Source of the DNA: Spirometra erinaceieuropaei
Lineage: Eukaryota > Platyhelminthes > Cestoda > Diphyllobothriidea > Diphyllobothriidae
Length of the DNA: 64,000 bases
Assembly: GCA_902702965.1 (NCBI GenBank)
Contig: CACRXP010000071.1
Coordinates: 681,584-745,583, forward strand
Direction of reading: 5' to 3'
The translations under genes and the position numbers were made by a program. This document shows positions 47,124-57,289 of the stretch, piece after piece. How positions within the stretch are numbered: position 1 is the stretch's first letter; the number at the start of each line of letters is the position of its first letter. The notes under the pieces were generated by a model, which did no database searches, was not told the origin of the DNA, and saw only the letters and a program-made list of their open reading frames with translations.

Positions 47124-47720
47124 TCATTCGCTCTTTTGGCTCGTAATCCGGCTGAAAAAAACTTCAGGATGCTGACCCCGTAGAGATAATTTTCTCTGTA
47201 ACAGGAGCTGGGCCTGTGCTTTAGTCTCCAAAATAACTTTTAGGGGTCGAGGCCGGGAATTGGAACCGGGTGCTGCCTGAGTATTCCCTAGTCGGAATGC
47301 TTTGAGAACAGTAAGTGACTCATAGTCTCTTAACAAAGCTTTCTCATACACTTGAAGAAGGTCTAAGTCATGCATAACTCTCTCCTTTGGAATTGTTGCC
47401 GTTGATTCGGGTACTCCTTTTATAACTACAGTTTGCTTGCGACTAAATCTAGTGCTCGTTGTTGTTGCACATCTTTTGAGGGAATGAAAGTTCTTCTCCA
47501 GTTTACTTGTTTCGCTGACTCAGGATGAACTAGCTACTGGGCTAGCGAAACTGAGATCCGTGTACGATTCATTTATCTTCGTGTTGATAACCCTTCCTTC
47601 TGTAGTGGTACATCCTTCTGTGTTTCCGAGGTGCTCGTCGAAAAAGCTTACCTCATTTTCTTTCGAAGCCTCCCCTTGAATATTCTGTCCACAAGGTGTT
47701 CCGATATCTTTATTGTTCAA
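47124..47720 (-). pseudogene. LINE ORF1 remnant
   Basis: A 66-codon piece (47,720-47,520) and an 83-codon piece (47,375-47,124). The latter contains SLTVLKAFRLGN...PRPLKVILETKAQAQLLLQRK, homologous to the C-terminal segment of ORF1 in the LINE at 35,964 (KVLKPFRIGK...LSLKIMLEYKEQIKLILLKN). Confidence 0.6.
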
Positions 47721-47812
47721 GCTAGTTGGGAGACTCCGGCGATCCTTCGTAGGCTTCCTGCTCGTCCTCCTCCGCTAGTCCGCGCGTACGCAAGTGGCCT
47801 ACGCGGTCGCCC

Positions 47813-48848
47813 CCAACGACGACGACAGTTCGACCATCGATTTCGATGATGTCCACAGTGTGCCCTACAGCTGCAGCAGCGGTGGGAGCAGGGACGGTGA
47901 CTTACGGAGGAGTTTATAGTGCCAGTAGACTTGCGCTGCATCTACCTACACTCTCTCCTCCTCCCCCGCCTGAGCCCGGTGTCAAGACAGAGTCAAGAAG
48001 ACCGGAGACGAGAGAGGCCGCAGGCGGATGACTAGGACGGATCCTCACCTTGGCGTTCCACCACATCCCCTGGTCCACACAACAATAACCAGGATTTCAA
48101 CCAACAACAGGGACTTGGAGGCTGGCACGGCCGAAGCCGCACCTAGGCGTGCCGCCAACGCCTGGCTCGGATCTCACACTGTAGTGGGAGTGCCATAAAG
48201 GCCACATTAAAAAGGAGCCATTTCAGCCTGACTCTCAGACCGCCTCCAGTCAAGGAGGAGGTCCACGTTACCCCGTCAGTTGGCAACCTTCCAAGCCACG
48301 GCTTTTAGCGCACTGTGATAGCTTCAAGCGTGTCAGATTGTTTATAGTGAGGAAAGTGCGCTGAGTCGTCGACCTCACTCTCCCTTCCCACTCCCACACC
48401 CCAGCCGCTGTCCGAGCCGGTCAGCAGACTGGAGAGGGAGATGGGCGCGGTGACTGCCATGGTCGACTGACCATGACTACGCGCGCTACGAGCACGACCT
48501 GGCCCCCCATACACACAACACCAGGATTTCACACAACGGGGGTTGAACGGCGTGTCTCTCACTTGCGTGAGAGAGCCGTGGAAGGTGCGGTTTCAGCCCG
48601 CCGCCCGGCCCACCAGTTAGCCACTCCACACACGGACACACAACGCGACGAACTGCGTGAACCGAGAGCGGGCGTCAATCAGCAACCTTCCTATCCACGA
48701 CGCTTGACGTGTCGGGATAGCCTCGGACTCAAGTCACCCGTACAGCCGAAACCGCATAGGGACCGAGTCGAGGTGCACACTTCCCACTTGCGTGGGAGGT
48801 GGCAGTTGGGTGCATGAGGTGTGTGAGTGTTGATTTCTGGTGGGGTGA

Positions 48849-48882
<34 letters not shown>

Positions 48883-48936
48883 GGTGGTGGTGGTGAAAGG
48901 TTTGGTGAGTGAAGGCGTTGTGTGGCCGGCGGTTGT
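47813..48936 (-). repeat. Family-B repeat as 3' UTR of the finger-bearing LINE
   Basis: The longest family-B copy. Plus-strand order: GACGACGACAGTTCGACC, GATGATGTCCACAGTGTGCC, GGGACGGTGACTTACGGAGG, ACAGAGTCAAGAAGACCGGA, AGTGCCATAAAGGCCACATT, CCCGTCAGTTGGCAACCTTC and GCGCACTGTGATAGCTTCAA blocks. It begins right after the stop codon of the minus-strand LINE ORF at 48,937. Two short hairpins (TCTCTCACTTGCGTGAGAGA near 48,556 and CCCACTTGCGTGGG near 48,784) lie in it. Confidence 0.6.
48845..48895. repeat. Trinucleotide microsatellite (ATG)n-(GTG)n
   Basis: A run of ATG triplets passes into a run of GTG triplets between the LINE stop codon and the rest of the 3' UTR repeat. Confidence 0.9.
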
Positions 48937-49830
48937 TTACCGCAGGTCGTCATGGATGCGCATGTGGCCGAATAGGCCCATGCGATGCCTGAAGGTGCGA
49001 GGACAGTGTGGGCAGTTTAGACGAGCTTGGTGGGTATAGGTGGGTGCTCCAGGCACTGGTTCGCCAGTCTCTGTGCGATGGATTCGCAAGTGACCGACCG
49101 GGCCGATGCGTGAAATGAATGTGCGTGAACAGTGTGGGCAGGTGAAGTCGGCGGCGTCAGTGTCAGCTACGGAGGAGGCGGTGATGGCGGTGGTGGTGGT
49201 GATGGGCGCGCAGGACGATGGAGCGAGGGTGGGACTGGGCGTGGCGGATGTGCTGGGTGTCGTGGGTGTGTCGGAGTTGCGGTCAATTCCGCTCTCGTGG
49301 ATGCGCATGTGGCCGAATAGGCCCATGCGGTGCGTGAAGGTGCGAGGGCAATGTGGGCAGTGGAGGCAAGTGCGGTGGGTGTAGGTTGGTGCTCCAGACA
49401 CTGGTTCGCCAATCTCTGTGTGATGGATTCGCAAGTGACCGACCAGGCCGGTGTGTGAGGTGAAGGTGCGGTCGCAGTGAGGGCAGGCGTAGTCCTGATC
49501 CTCATCGCTGGAGTCGGGGGAGGTGGTGGTGGTGGTGTCGGTTGTTGCGCGCGTGACAGTCGCCTGAGCGGCCGTCGTTGGAGCAGTGGAAGAGGAGGAG
49601 GGGGAGGAGGAGGAGGTGGGTGGGAGTGGTGGTTCAGAAGAATTGTCAGAGTTAGTTGGCGGTGGAAAGGACGAGGCAGAGGCGGGCGGCGGACGATGGT
49701 TGATGCAGGTCGAGAGGCGCAGTTGATCCGAAGATGTCCAACAAGTCCGATTCGAGCCCGGAATGTCCGTTGACATCGAGGACACGTTAGGAGCGGTTGT
49801 GCGGCGGCGTTGCGTACAGGGCGAAGTTGT
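48937..49830 (-). pseudogene. C2H2 zinc-finger array of the LINE ORF
   Basis: Fingers: CPRCQRTFRARIGLVGHLRI (49,800 region, alternative frame), CPHCDRTFTSHTGLVGHLRI, CPHCPRTFTHRMGLFGHMRI, CPHCSRTFISRIGPVGHLRI, CPHCPRTFRHRMGLFGHMRI. Fingers 2-3 and 4-5 form two tandem units joined by E-x-G-E-P-V-x-G-A-P-T-Y-T-H linkers. Between finger 1 and 2 is a Pro/Ser/Thr-rich low-complexity spacer. A 4-nt CGAC repeat expansion near 49,930 explains the first frame change. Likely nucleic-acid binding, perhaps target choice or RNP formation (inference). Confidence 0.75.
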
Positions 49831-51190
49831 GATTTGCGGGCTTCGCGTTTCGCTTTGGCGGCAGCGATGCGGTTGGCTTCGTAAATCGCAGCGCCTGTCT
49901 TCACTGTCCTCTTCCAGGTCGGTCGGTCGAGTGCGAGCTCTTCTCAGTTGGTCGGGTTGATTTTCAGACACTTCAGGGAGGACTTCAAGGTATCCTTGTA
50001 ACGGCGAATTTGGGCCTCCTTGACGGCCAGAACCCGTCGCGACGTCTCCGTAGAACAGTCGTTTGGGTAGTCGCTCGTCATCCATGAGCACCAGGTGGCC
50101 GCTCCAGCGCAGCTGCATTTGTCTCAACATGGGGTAGATGCTTACGATTCCCGTCCGTTCCAACACATCAGTGTTGGGGACTCGATCCTGCCAGTTCAGC
50201 CTCAGGATGCGACGAAGACAACTGAGGTGGAAGTGTTTCAGACGGCATGCCTGCTTTACTTACACCGTCCAAGTCTCCGCTCCATACAGTAGCGTCGGCA
50301 GGATGGCGGCCTTGTACATCTTCAGCTTCGTGCTCAGTTGAAGACCCTGACGGTTCCAAACTGTATTTTGGAGGCGACCGAAGGCTTGACTGGCTTTCGA
50401 GATCCTGTTGGCGACTTCGTCATCGATCTCGGTGTTGCGCGAGAGAGTACTGCCCAGGTACGGGAAGTTCTCCACCACTTGCAGTTGGGTTCCGTTCACG
50501 CTGATTTGCGGCGCGTTGGGGGCTGTGGCTGAGTTGGGTGGCGGTTAATGCATCACCACCGTCTTCTGCGTGTTGATGACCAGCCCAAAGTTCTCGCAGG
50601 CGGCGGAGAATAGGTCCATGCTGCGTTGCATCTCCTCTTCCGAGGTGGTGTTCAGGGCGCAGTCGTTGGCGAAGAGAAGTTCGTGCACGGTGGTTGTGGA
50701 TACGCGCGATTGGAAGTGCATCAGTCGTTGATTCAGGAGGTGACCGTCTGTCCTGTAGGCGATGCGGATCCCGGGGCGTTCATCACGGTAGGCGTCCAAC
50801 AGCATGGCAGAGAACATAAGACTGAAGAGGCTTGGCGCCAGTACGCATCCCTGCTTCACTCCGTTGGTCACTGCGAATGCCTCTGAGACAGCTCCGTTGT
50901 CCGTGACTCGCGCCATCATACCGTCGTGCAGCTGACGTACCATCTGAGTGAATCGCTCCGGACAGCCGAATTTCTGCGTGATCTTTCACAGTCCTTTACG
51001 ATTCACCGTATCCAGCGCTTTCGTCAGGTCCACGAAGGTAGACTACAGGTGGGTCCGCATCTACTGGCATTTCTCCTGTAGTTGGCGGGCGGCGAAGATC
51101 ATATCCGTGGTCCCACGATGTCGACGGAAACCGCACTGGCTTTCTGGCAGAAGGCCCAGTTCCAGATGGTTATTGGGGCGGTCGCCCCCA
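48937..51190 (-). mobile_element. RTE-like LINE with C-terminal C2H2 zinc-finger array, inactive
   Basis: The minus strand carries, in essentially one frame, RT and then fingers. RT: SQCGFRRHRGTTDMIFAARQ, FVDLTKALDTVN (motif A), TNGVKQGCVLAP (motif B), VHELLFANDCAL (motif C with Asn replacing the first Asp), [48 protein letters not shown]. In-frame stops occur near 51,070, 51,050, 51,000, at 50,545-50,547 and 50,260-50,262. Downstream are five C2H2 fingers: one at about 49,800 (CPRCQRTFRARIGLVGHLRI) in a shifted frame, then four in frame to the stop at 48,937, alternating two types. Endonuclease is missing (5' truncation). A cut-and-paste style host transcription-factor gene is excluded by the continuous RT frame. 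Confidence 0.8.
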
Positions 51191-51299
51191 GAGGACTCAA
51201 ACATCAACGCCACTAACGAAATGACATTCTCTGCATTACATCAAACACCTTTCGGATGTGCTCTAGCGCATTATTGCGGAGTCAGATGTTGGAATTGCA

Positions 51300-51665
51300 C
51301 ATCGCCCCAAAGCGAGCATGCACAGTAGTGTCATGAAAATGAAAGACCGTTTAAAGCCTGACGAGCAATCTGCATCCCGTAAAAGAACTGTCCCGATAAA
51401 TACACAGGTTAGACTGGACGCATGCTCGGATCGCGTATACACGAACATAAGCTGGCTGTGCAACGAAGCGATGCATTATCACAAGTGGCCACCCACACCT
51501 ACGAAATGGGTCACGAGTTTAACGTCGCAGCCACCGAATTAGTCGCCCATGCCGGAATAAAAACAGGCCGAGAGTTGGCTGAAGCCTGGGCCTGGGATGA
51601 GAACTCAGTCAATCGATTTCTCGATTTGGCGTCGGCGTACAGAGCCCTGCGCAGTCATCTTCAGT
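51300..51665 (+). pseudogene. Penelope-like element fragment: GIY-YIG domain (first copy)
   Basis: KMKDRLKPDEQSA then after a frameshift MLGSRIHEHKLAVQRSDALS, ATHTYEMGHEFNVAATELV, RELAEAWAWDENSVNRFLDL. It ends at SHLQSC and continues directly into the RT of a second PLE copy, so two partial copies are arranged head to tail. Confidence 0.7.
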
Positions 51666-51689
51666 CTTGCGCCGCCGGCCGACGATTGG

Positions 51690-53062
51690 CCCCCATGTCT
51701 CTTGTTCTGTTGCTGCTACTATCTCTGACGATGGACTCCCGCAGCTGGTCTTCAGCCCGTACCCCCCAAAGTTCTGGGCCAGATACGTCGACCACACGTT
51801 CGTTGTAATCAAGAGGAGCGAGGTGAGGGCTTTCAAGGCATTGTTGAACTCAGTTTTTCCCGACATTCGGTTTACTATGGAAGAGGAAGTCAAAAACCAG
51901 TTGCCCTTCCTGGACGTACAAGTTACAAAATTGACAGACGAAAAGATAAGAACAACGGTTATCCGTAAGGCAACAATTACTAGGCGCACCCTCCGCTTCC
52001 GAAGCAACCACCCTGTTGGTCATAAACGCAGTTGTATCAGAACTCTCTTTCAACGTGTTTAAACACACCGTGGAGACGACAGTGGGAGAAATGAGGAGTT
52101 GAATCACTTACAGGCCCTTTTTAAAACCAACGGCCACCCGAAGTCCTTCATACGAAATTGTCTCAAAAAGCCTCATTTTAAACGGTCGAAGGGAGAAAAG
52201 CCCAGATTGTGGCTCTCAAGACCCTATGTGAAGAACGTATCAGGGGCGACGACGAAAATCCTGAAACCTTTTGGGATTAGCGGGCTCATAAAGCAGAATT
52301 CACTATCAGACGGCAAATCATGAAGCCCAAAGACCCGCTACCAACAACAGAACAGTCGGCGGTGGTGTACAGCATACCATGCCTAAACTGCAATGCGAGG
52401 TATGTTTGTGAAACTGGCAAACGCCTCGGTAAAAGATTGCACGAAAACCAACTTGCAAGCAACCGCAAGGACAAGCTTTCTTTGGTCTTTGGCCACATAC
52501 GAGAACTGAACCTCCATTTTGCCTTTTGGAAAGCGGGGGTAATTGGTCTAGTCAATGAGAAGATGGTCAAACTGGCACTCGAAAATTGGTCCTCGACTGG
52601 CACACTCAACCGAGGTATAGATCTACATCCCGTCTACCAGGCGCTGCGTACAAGGCTCGAATCAGTCCGGACAGGACCAGTAAGGCAAGCGAAAACGTGG
52701 GACAGAGAGTCAACGCTCACGGAAAAGAGCGGAGTTGGGGACCAGAAGTTATGCGACCAAAGCCGAACACTGTCTCACCGATGCGTCCGCGAAGCTGAAT
52801 TCTGCTCACATGAATAGCAACGACCGATCGGTCCACCGGTTGACGTGGGAGAGACCAACCGGCACGTTGATTTGACTACAATTACGCCGACCCCAGAGGG
52901 AACAAAGGTCACGCGAGCTTGTCGGCGGTCAGCCCCGAGGAGGTCTAAGCCAGTCAGCGCTAAACGGGCACGTCGAAGTTCGTGCGTCGAGCACGGCTAT
53001 AATACGAGGCAGGCGGCAAGACTGAACAACACAAGATGGGCAGGAGCAACAAGCAAGCTAAT
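51690..53062 (+). pseudogene. Penelope-like element: RT C-terminal half, GIY-YIG and 3' region (second copy)
   Basis: RT: KFWARYVDHTFVVIKR (motif C, YVDD changed to YVDH), FTMEEEVKNQLPFLDVQV, RSNHPVGHKRSCIRTLF, NGHPKSFIRNCLKK, RPYVKNVSGATTKILKPFGI. GIY-YIG at 52,345-52,690: SAVVYSIPCLNCNARYVCET (YIG changed to YVC), GKRLGKRLHENQLASNRKDK, VKLALENWSSTGTLNRGIDL. Then a basic tail, about 340 bp of 3' region and the hammerhead-like motif at 53,063. Stops and frameshifts inactivate it. Confidence 0.8.
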
Positions 53063-53096
53063 CTGATGATGGAAACGAGGAGGTTTCCGAAACGTC
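53063..53096 (+). ncRNA. Hammerhead ribozyme-like motif at PLE 3' flank
   Basis: CTGATGA (53,063-53,069), extra T, stem II GGAAAC/GTTTCC with perfect pairing at six positions around loop GAGGAG, GAAA (53,089-53,092), CGTC (53,093-53,096). All conserved core bases are present. The GAAACGTC end gives a minimal stem III; two copies could pair through ACGT as in dimeric hammerheads. Stem I is short in this copy. Confidence 0.7.
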
Positions 53097-53273
53097 AGTT
53101 CGAATACAATATAGTCCATGAATTCGCCCTCGTTTCTTCTTCTCCTTCGTATTCTTCGGGAGATGATGAAGTCGATATATGTATATATATAAGGATGTAG
53201 GCGAAAATGCTGACCCCGGGTGTTGAAATTGAAGATTGTAAGGCGAGCTCTGGGGATAATGATTGATTCATCT

Positions 53274-53307
53274 GACGTTTCACACTCATACTGGGGCGCA
53301 TCATCGG
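53274..53307 (-). ncRNA. Hammerhead-like motif of the opposing PLE (one core change)
   Basis: Minus strand: CCGATGA (53,307-53,301; CTGATGA with one change), extra T, stem II GCGC/GTGT with two G-U pairs and a 10-nt loop, GAAA and CGTC ending at 53,274. It faces the motif at 53,063-53,096 across 177 bp. Confidence 0.55.
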
Positions 53308-53396
53308 AGATAGGAAATATGAGAAAATTACACGGTTTAATTAGGTGCCTCTCGCTCGCGCCTGATAGGGCCATCAATTTCTATCCTCAGTGGGCC

Positions 53397-54062
53397 TCAT
53401 CTGGTGCGTAAATGGTGTTTGGCGGCCTCGTATAGTGCCGGTACGTCGACGCTGTGGTTGATGAAGTTGGCGTCTGTTTGCCAGGCCTCGATTATTTGTC
53501 GCGCCAGTCTGTTTTCTTCTCGGCCGAGCGCTTGGGCGCCGTCAAAGTCAAACCGATGGTCATTTTCCAAACTGTGCATGGCGACGTTTGAGCGTGCGTA
53601 GTTCCGCTTGACGGCTAAGATGTGCTCATGCATGCGCCTTTTGAGTCGTTTGCTTGTCATGCCGCAATAGTTGGCCTGGCAGCCTAGACAGTTGACGCGG
53701 TAAATGACACCTGACATGTCCTACCCTTTGGCTGCATGACTAATCGGCAGATGGTGGCTTCCGGTCGGTGTCCAACGCCCACGTTAAGTGGTCTTAGCAT
53801 ACACTCAATGACCTCAGAGACGTTCCTCATATAGGGCAAGACACGGAGTACCTCAGGCTTTCGGTTTGCCTCACCGTCAGTCTTTGTTTTTGGAACAGAA
53901 ATTTGTTAACGAAGCTACGTGGGTATCCATTGGCAAGGAAGAGGTGCCACAGGGACGCACGCTCTTGTAGCTTCTCTTCCTCTGTGCTGCAGTGCGTGTT
54001 GCTGCGGCTGAAAAGTGTCCGGGCGCAACTGCGTTTATGCAACAGGGGATGGTTGGGAAGTT
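53397..54062 (-). pseudogene. Penelope-like element: RT C-terminus and GIY-YIG, opposite strand
   Basis: GIY-YIG (53,717-53,397): SGVIYRVNCLGCQANYCGMT, SKRLKRRMHEHILAVKRNYA, then LARQIIEAWQTDANFINHSV, ending HHLRTR-stop. The RT C-terminus upstream (54,062-53,720) includes HKRSCARTLFSRSNTH, LFLANGYPRSFVNKFLF and LPYMRNVSEVIECMLRPLNV. More intact than the other copies, and from a different subfamily than 51,690-53,062. Confidence 0.8.
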
Positions 54063-54179
54063 TTCCACCTTGTGGCTTGGCTTTTCAGCGACTGATACGT
54101 CAGTATCTAAAACTGAAAAGGAAATTGGAGGAATCTCGAAGTTTCTAGAAAACGCTACTGCAATTTTGGCCAAGTATAA

Positions 54180-56599
54180 AGAAAATTTGGCTTTCAGTTG
54201 AGAAACTTCTAAGTATTGCCTGATAGGTTATTCCCCTTTAAGACAGTGGGTCAGTCTTTCCTGGAATATGAAGTGTTTCATATGGCCTTACTGCCTGTTT
54301 GCAGCCGCATATCTGGTGAATGCTTTCGTATATTTTTGACTTACAAAGCAGTGCTCATTGGAGGATCACGGTTTCATGTTTTGCTTGATGTCCTCAGAAT
54401 GATCTCGAAACACTTTGCTTTGGTAAACCAACTTAAATTTGATTAGCCTCATTCGTCTAACCCGTGGTACCACATACGGTTCCATAATCTTGCTTCAGCT
54501 CTCTGACGTTAACACAAAAAACTAGATGTATTCCTTGTTAACTTCGAAAATATCACCAACAAATACCTTAGCCTGCGGTCAAACATTCGTAATAGAATTG
54601 GCGTCCGGCTGCATATCTGATGTCCATATTTTGAGATCATCTAGTTTCTGGAACAAATTCTCAGCATTGTAATAGACTGTGGAGATTCTGATGGGATACA
54701 GGTTCGAAAGAAATTCGAGTCGATATTGCTGGATATTTTTGTGACATATCTAATCCACTGTTTGGGTTCGAATGATTTGTTTTTTTGCTGGGACAGGAAG
54801 TTGATGTGTTTAGCCATCTTTTTCACGGAATGGTCCGCCAGAAAAGAGACTCCATTTTCATAATGTGATTACACGCCATTCCCAATGTTGTCAGCTGTAC
54901 CCTGAGAAATGACCTCCGAGTATTTTCTACTTTGACGTTTATTATTTTCATAATCGTCTCACCTAGGCCAGATGTTCAGGGAAGTTCGGCCTTAAAATAT
55001 TCCAATTCCTACCGCTGGTCGGTGAAAAATCCCAAAACAAATGGCGATGCGTTTTTGGAGCAGGGGTATCTTTTTCAACAGCAGTTTTGCTTTCTTCTCA
55101 TTCTCAAGAACAGATTTTAGTAGTCTTGGTTGGCTCGACCATCCTTTGAGTTTTTTTATTTAGCTTATTTCGAAAGCTTTAAGGATAGTGACTTTCCCGC
55201 CCTCCCTTAACGGGGTTATGAGATATTGCTGGAAGAATGCTATATCGTAGGGTATTCGGCCCTCCGGCATGCCAAAAGTTGACTAAGCATATCTTTCACG
55301 ACGATGCGTATAATGTGGTCTGCTTAATGACACTGTGGCTTATTCGTGAATGGTAGGTCTATCGTACGGTTATTTAGGTTGTCATTCTTCGGCACAACTC
55401 ATGATTCTGCGTTCATAAGGATTTCCTGGAAACTTACGACATGAGTTCTCTGATTTCGTATGCCCAAACGACCTAATTCATCTTTTTCAGATGGTCTAGA
55501 AATCTTTTTGTCGTTTAAGATTCCTTCCAGTCGTCCTACTTGTGTCCAAACGGAAGATTCGCGATTACACTGGACATGTTGGCGCGCTGTCTTTTTCCTC
55601 AGTGTTTAGTGTTTGCAAAATTTTTCTGTTCTTTTGAATTTCAGGTATCACCAAACTTCCCTATCTGAGTTAACAACGAGAGAGTTTTTTAAAATTAATC
55701 GTTGCCATTTCCGAGAACACCCGAAGTAGGCTGAGACATGGTGCATAGGTGTCTTCCTTGTACTAGACATCCATTGAAGTTATTAAGTTTTCGTCTGCTT
55801 AGTGAGAGACGCTTTGAACAGAACGACCACCACGCGAGTCCACTCAGCTGCGTCTAGCCCTTAATCTCGATTTTTTTGGCGGCAGTAAAGTGGAATTTTC
55901 ACTTGTCGCCTCACCTATGTTCGGGGATCTAGAACCGACCCGAGACAATCATTTGTGCAAAGTATACAAAGGTTGGACGCTTTGTATGGTGTGGGGGATG
56001 TATTTAACCAGGCCAACAGTAAGTAACAAATATCAAAACGATACAACCCTCCGTAGATTTGGAGAATTCCCCAAAGCTAATGGTTTAGAAGCGGTCAGAA
56101 GGAGACTGGTTAATTTTGCGAAGGTCCTTTTATGAATTCATGAGGACTGATGAGCTGAATCCGGTTCTTAACGTCAAGAGATTAGATGAACGTTTAGCAG
56201 ACCGGAAATTTGGAGAAAATAAATTCCTCTGAGGCCACCAATCTGAAGCCAGATTCGTAATGAGCATGCCAATTTTATGGCAGCTGTGTAGAAAATGCAG
56301 GGAAGAGGTAAGTGGGTTTTTAATTTGGTAGTTAATCTGCAAAAGTTCTGTTAACCTCTTACAGGCAGTTGCGCACTCCTTATTTGTCAGACTGTTCCTA
56401 TCGACGTCACTTAAGCTCAGGAATTAGTGGAAAAATTATTCCGATCTTGACCATAAAACTACATTAAGCTTTTAAGATTGTTAGTGCATGAGTGGACATT
56501 TGAACGCCTAAGAAAGTAGACATTGGAATGGCGCTCCGTTAACGAAACTCTTCTCTTCCTCCTCCTCGTCCTATTCCTACTCCTCCTCCTACTCCCCTC
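54180..56599. other. AT-rich gene-free stretch
   Basis: No coding family, RNA gene or classified element was recognised. Open frames are short and without motifs. Confidence 0.35.
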
Positions 56600-57250
56600 T
56601 TATTTAGGCTCGGCGTCGTGACAGAGTCAGGAAGATTGGCAGGTTGGTGACGTGAAAAAAACCCGTGCCTAGACGTGCCACCACACCTTTTTCATCACAT
56701 ACAACTGGTTAGGATCTTGCGCAACAAGAAACATAAAGGGGACTCGGCTCCTTTCTGTGAGACAAGGCTGTTATGAAGAAACCATTGCAGTTTTACTCTC
56801 AGTTCATTGGTCGGCCAATCAGCTCCAAACACAAACTGGGCTGGCTGCGGGGTCCGAGTAAAATTTTCAGTTAGCAAACTTCCGAGGTATGAGTTTTGCC
56901 GCATCGGCGTAATGTAAAACGCGTCAGATCGTTTATAATGGCAACTTTAAGCTGGGAGTCGGTGGTACTTGCTTTACCCCTCCCCATGCACCAGTCTACA
57001 GCTGTAGCCGGTCAAGAAACTGGTCCTGGAGTTGGAAGAGGTGGCTGACAGGGCTAAGAATACCTTACCTTCGCGTACCACACACAGGGCCTAACTTTCC
57101 CTGTGAGCAAAATGGGATTTCTCACGGACGGGTAGTCTACTCAGATAGCGCATGTGGCAGAGGAGCCAATTAGAGAAGGAGCTTAAGAACACACGTCTTA
57201 CTTACCTGAGAGGTGTCTGCGTTATGTGATGGTGGAGGTGTTCATGTGTT
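56600..57250 (-). repeat. Family-B repeat as 3' UTR of a LINE relic
   Basis: GACAGAGTCAGGAAGATTGG, CTAGACGTGCCACCACACC, GCAGTTTTACTCTCAG, CAGATCGTTTATAATGGCAA blocks, ending with a hairpin-like CTTACTTACCTGAGAG and a GGTGGAGGTGTTCATGTG segment similar to the end of the copy at 47,813-48,936. It directly precedes (on plus) the minus-strand finger relic at 57,290, reproducing the ORF-then-family-B order. Confidence 0.55.
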
Positions 57251-57289
57251 GTACATGTATTAATGGGAAAATATGTGGTGATTTAGTCT

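Larger units (their letters stand above)
43901..47725 (-). mobile_element. Nearly complete CR1/jockey-like LINE interrupting a PLE
   Basis: On the minus strand: ORF1 remnant (47,720-47,124), endonuclease (46,978-46,328), linker/RT (46,322-44,100), 3' UTR, and terminal repeats ATTCAGTTC at 43,901-43,920 (plus-strand reading). About 3.8 kb, 5'-truncated next to a family-B repeat. Related to, but clearly different from, the LINE at 35,964. Only about three frameshifts break ORF2, so it is relatively young. Confidence 0.8.

Noticed and set aside
48827..49039. Plus-strand frame with Met and Val runs
   Set aside because: Translation of the (ATG)n-(GTG)n microsatellite and antisense of the finger region.
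48937..49830. C2H2 finger array as a host zinc-finger transcription factor gene
   Set aside because: It is continuous with LINE reverse transcriptase in the same frame apart from point stops, and recurs next to RT or 3'-UTR relics elsewhere in the window.
49167..49904. 245-codon Pro-rich frame on the minus strand as a separate gene
   Set aside because: It is the shifted frame of the same LINE ORF, carrying finger 1 and then reading the low-complexity spacer and fingers out of frame.
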